Assembly (NCBI GenBank): GCA_021397835.1
Contig: JAJFZO010000566.1
Coordinates: forward strand, 8,986,001 to 9,050,000
DNA length: 64,000 bases
Source of the DNA: Moringa oleifera
Taxonomy: Eukaryota; Streptophyta; Magnoliopsida; Brassicales; Moringaceae
Direction of reading: 5' to 3'
Position numbers and translations under genes: made by a program. Within the stretch, counting starts at the first letter, position 1, and every line of letters starts with the position of its first letter. The notes below the pieces were generated by a model. The model did not search any database. It saw only the letters and a list, made by a program, of their open reading frames with translations, and had not been told where the DNA came from. Below, one piece after another: positions 61,195-64,000 of the stretch.

Positions 61195-61980
61195 GTGCAC
61201 AATCCTATCAATAGGGTGAATGATACATTTTTGCATGATTTAGCATAGGGACCTATAAATAAGGTCAATACTTATCCAATTTACTACGTCAATGGTTACT
61301 AATTTCATACTTTCACTTGGGCTAATAATCGAAGTTCAAACAACTCTGGAATAGCTTTGATAAGTACAGACTATATGTACCATGGAATCATTGAAGAACT
61401 TGTAGAGATTGAGTATCTTGGTATGCCTCTGAAATAACAGACATTATTCAATTGTAGATGGTTTGAGCCTTCTAGCATCGGTACAAGGATCTACCCCAAG
61501 TATGGGACCATTAATATTAAAATCAATAAGAGATATAAAGGAAAGGATATATTCATTTTTTCATATCAAGTAGAGCAAGTATATTTACACCATATCCTAA
61601 TACCACTCCACAAAAGAGAGACTAGAGTGTGGTCATCAAAACTAAAGCAAGAAATCAAATTGAATCTCTGGATGATCCATTCCAAGATGATATGATACAA
61701 CAGTTACATCCTGTCTCTTCTAACAATCAGGTTGTAAATAATTTGAGAGATATAAATGATCAAGGTCAAGAGATTCAAGTTGATGAAGATTCAGTTTAAT
61801 TGGTAGATGAAGAAAAAGTATCATTTAATAGTGAGGAGTTTGACAGTGAAGATGAAACTTCTGTGAATGACATTGTTGATAGTGGCTGATTATAAAGGTC
61901 TATGATTGAATACGTTACAAATTAGGTTTATGCCTATTTTTTAATTTTCTCACTAAACATACTTTGTTCATTACTCACAG

Positions 61981-64000
61981 ATGTCATAAAGAGGGGGACG
62001 CAGTGCTCGTGGTGTTAGAGGTAAAGGCAGATGGTCCCACACATTGGACACATCTGCTATAGCTTAAGTGTCATCACCTTTTGGTCAGACACGATCACCT
62101 TCAGTTGATGCACCATCATTCCCAGCTCATAGAATGTCTTCCTCGGTTGATGCTTCATCGCCTCCAGTTCATATACCATCACCTGCATGTCATAGACCAT
62201 CATCTTGGCCATCATCATCTGACCATACGCCATCACCCAAAGATGCTACAATTCACACATCATCAACTGAGTTGGCATGTGCAGTAGGAGACAGTACGAA
62301 AAGAGTATGATAACTTATCTTTTTTGTTATGCTGCGCTTATCTCAAAATTATGTATTATGTTCTAATTCTTATATGGCATGTTTTATATTTTCAATTATT
62401 TTTTACAGGTTATTGCCTACATCTAGGACATTTGCCATTATTTCTGGAATCATCAAGTCAAAATTTGATCAACCATGGACTGGATGGCATGAAATTTTGA
62501 TTGACGTTCGAGATTTATGGTGGGTCGAATTTCAGGTGATATTATAACATGTTGTTCAATTTACAAAATTAATTTTCTTATAGTTATAGTTAGTTTACAT
62601 GCTTAACTAACTAATTTGAGGTCAATATTGTTGTAAAAAAAAAATGTAGATGGGATTCACTTATGGATGGTGTAGTTAGACGGATATGGGGTCTAAATCT
62701 TCAGAGGTTCTTCGATCGAGTCTTGCATCGATCCGAACTAAGAAGTCAAAGGGAATTTGAATGCAGCCATCCATCCGAGAAGCACTATTTGCTAAGTGGA
62801 CGACGGACCCAGCCTTTCAAGCTGCATCACAGAGGAATAAAAGCAATCGATCTCTTAGTGAAGCCATCATGCATCGAAAAGGTACTATTGTCATTTTTAA
62901 GCATAGAAGACAAATGGTAATTTTTTAATTTAATTAATTATTTTCATGTCATTATCATATATTTAGTTACACTTGATAGATTTTTATTTTCCATTTGTTA
63001 ACTATTAGGTTAGGGAGCTTGGGAGGGATCCTAGCATGCTAGAATTGTTTCGAAAGTTAAATCATAATGAGGAGACCAGTACATGGGCCATAGAAAGAGC
63101 TGCACGAATTTGTGTGAGTACTTAAAGTAGAATATATTTAGTTATTATGTGTTGAATGGAATAAATTGATTAATAGTTTTTTGTTTCTATTGAGGTTTTG
63201 GGTTGGTTATCAAAATAACAATTTTTGGTTTTAGCTTCTTGTATGGAGGTTGTACGTCATTCACGTTGCGTTTAAATTATTTGACAAAAAACTACCTTAT
63301 ATTGATCTAGTTGAGGCATTTTTTGTTACTTTACAAATGAATGCTTATATTTTTCTACTTATTGTTGTCATTAGGATACACTTTCTCTATCGCATTTTCT
63401 TGTCAGTTTGATTCTTGTATTTTTTAGAAGCATACCTTATGAGTATAACACCACTCCATTATTTTTATTGGTAACAAGCATTACTTTTATAGATCATATT
63501 CTTATTAAATTGCTCTAAATTAATTTTTTATTGTAGATCTCACTATATTTTATGCATATATTGTGACCTTACTATTAGTTGTATGTGGTGGTGTTAAATG
63601 CGATATGTGCTACTAGTTCATTAAATGGAACAACCACATATGCCGAGTATTTGAGTTAAATTTTCTTTTACCTTTGTTTTCAAAATTTTTTATTTGGATT
63701 CCTTTACTTTTTGTTAATAATTTTTTGCCTTGGGTTTTTAAAATTTTTTAATGCATTTTGATTAATTAATTTACTGTTTGTGATTTTATTGATACACAAG
63801 AGTTTGTTTTTCTTACTTTAATGTTTTTAAACTAATTATGTGCAGGCTGGTTATGAGAAATTGAGAGAGGATACCATCGCCTCAGGATCATCTGCTGATG
63901 ATTTCACCATCTTTTTTAAAGCTGTAGGTGAAAAGAATAAGAGAGGTAGGGCATTTAGATTTGGATCAGAGGTAGCCTTTATGAAGCATCAAACTTTGGT
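61981..64000 (+). pseudogene. Second CACTA gene, Transposase_24-type, partial at window edge
   Basis: A second CACTA-encoded protein, widespread beside TNP2 in plant elements and probably DNA-binding. After an acceptor CACAG at 61,980 the frame starts with MS, a stop, then RGGRSARGVRGKGRW, and a Ser/Pro/His-rich linker (62,068-62,304). Exons then follow at 62,409-62,535 (IISGIIKSKFDQPWTGWH), 62,650-62,916 (after a shift: FQAASQRNKSNRSLSEAI), 63,009-63,113 (RELGRDPSMLELFRKLN, STWAIERAARIC) and 63,846 to beyond the window (AGYEKLREDTI, AFRFGSEVAF). Stops at the second exon start and a shift in the 62.65 kb exon show decay, although the last two exons are clean in the window. Introns of about 92 bp (62,917-63,008) and 732 bp (63,114-63,845) have GT-AG ends. 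The gene continues past base 64,000. Confidence 0.85.

Larger units (their letters stand above)
58289..61890 (+). pseudogene. CACTA (En/Spm) TNP2-type transposase pseudogene
   Basis: This protein would recognise and move CACTA elements in the nucleus. In order: a transposase-associated domain (about 58,310-58,550: HHWMYNRRTWMNDL, then LIRCPYAKCKC and KGFQLDYYHWHNH); a TNP2 core (about 58,990-59,900: CGQGHFRN, VPKKQMWY, LQRLFASNATAEHIRWH, GILAHPSDGKAWKHFD, RLGLCSDSFNPF; after a frameshift near 59,485, WTINDFPACDMLSGW and CPICMG); a DUF4218 region (60,220-60,520: HDCHVVMERLLPIAFSCLP) continued after a 90-bp intron (60,519-60,608) by RFLHNLKKKLKDRARVEGSI; and, after introns at 60,921-61,003 and 61,104-61,194, a DUF4216 region (about 61,345-61,600: GIIEELVEIEYLGMPLK, FEPSSIGTRIYP). 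The acidic residue of the DSFNPF motif is kept. About a dozen or more stops (first at 58,397) and shifts make it nonfunctional. Confidence 0.9.

Noticed and set aside
1..64000. Window as a real mitochondrial chromosome
   Set aside because: nad1 and matR are broken by many stops and shifts, the tRNAs are decayed, and CACTA genes with GT-AG spliceosomal introns are present. Nuclear DNA with organellar inserts fits better.

Overview
The window looks like plant nuclear heterochromatin-like DNA, probably from a flowering plant. It contains no intact protein gene. It is built mostly from old, heavily mutated DNA of mitochondrial origin (a NUMT) mixed with decayed transposable elements. Three mitochondrial landmarks anchor this reading: a trnS(GCU)-trnF(GAA)-trnP(UGG) cluster, present twice (6.7-7.5 kb and 51.9-52.6 kb), and the block nad1 exon 4 / intron 4 with matR / nad1 exon 5 (26.6-30.3 kb). 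All are in the order known from plant mitochondrial genomes, but the protein parts are riddled with stops and small indels. The nuclear setting is shown by Mutator-like (MULE) and En/Spm (CACTA) transposase remnants, the latter with spliceosomal introns.

Layout. Call T a ~2 kb spacer, A a ~7.6 kb block (tRNA cluster plus MULE), M the 9.6-33.1 kb block (nad1/matR), H a ~1.15 kb spacer and C a 3.3-3.65 kb non-autonomous CACTA element. The window then reads T1-A1-M-H1-C1-T2-H2-C2-T3-A2, followed by unrelated sequence and a second, coding CACTA element. There are two nested direct duplications: H-C-T is tandemly duplicated with a period of about 6.8-7.1 kb (33,131-46,868), and T-A recurs at about 45 kb (1-9,587 against 44,979-54,789). 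The second A block stops abruptly inside the MULE at 54,789.

The 54.8-58.3 kb stretch is unrelated and largely very AT-rich. From 58,289 to the window edge lies a decayed autonomous-type CACTA element with two genes: a TNP2-type transposase (transposase-associated, TNP2, DUF4218 and DUF4216 regions) and a second Transposase_24-type gene. Most exon borders can be read. C1 and C2 keep only a short C-terminal coiled-coil coding remnant that resembles the end of such a protein, plus AT-rich ~140-152 bp repeats and a GC-rich minisatellite, so they look like deletion derivatives of a CACTA element.

Nothing here acts together as a working pathway; the interest is in genome evolution (large NUMT, nested duplication, transposons multiplied by duplication). 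Large stretches (10.7-13.3, 14.9-26.6, 30.3-33.1 kb) hold no gene I recognise. I saw no convincing new functional system. All family calls are from reading translations by eye; no database search was run.
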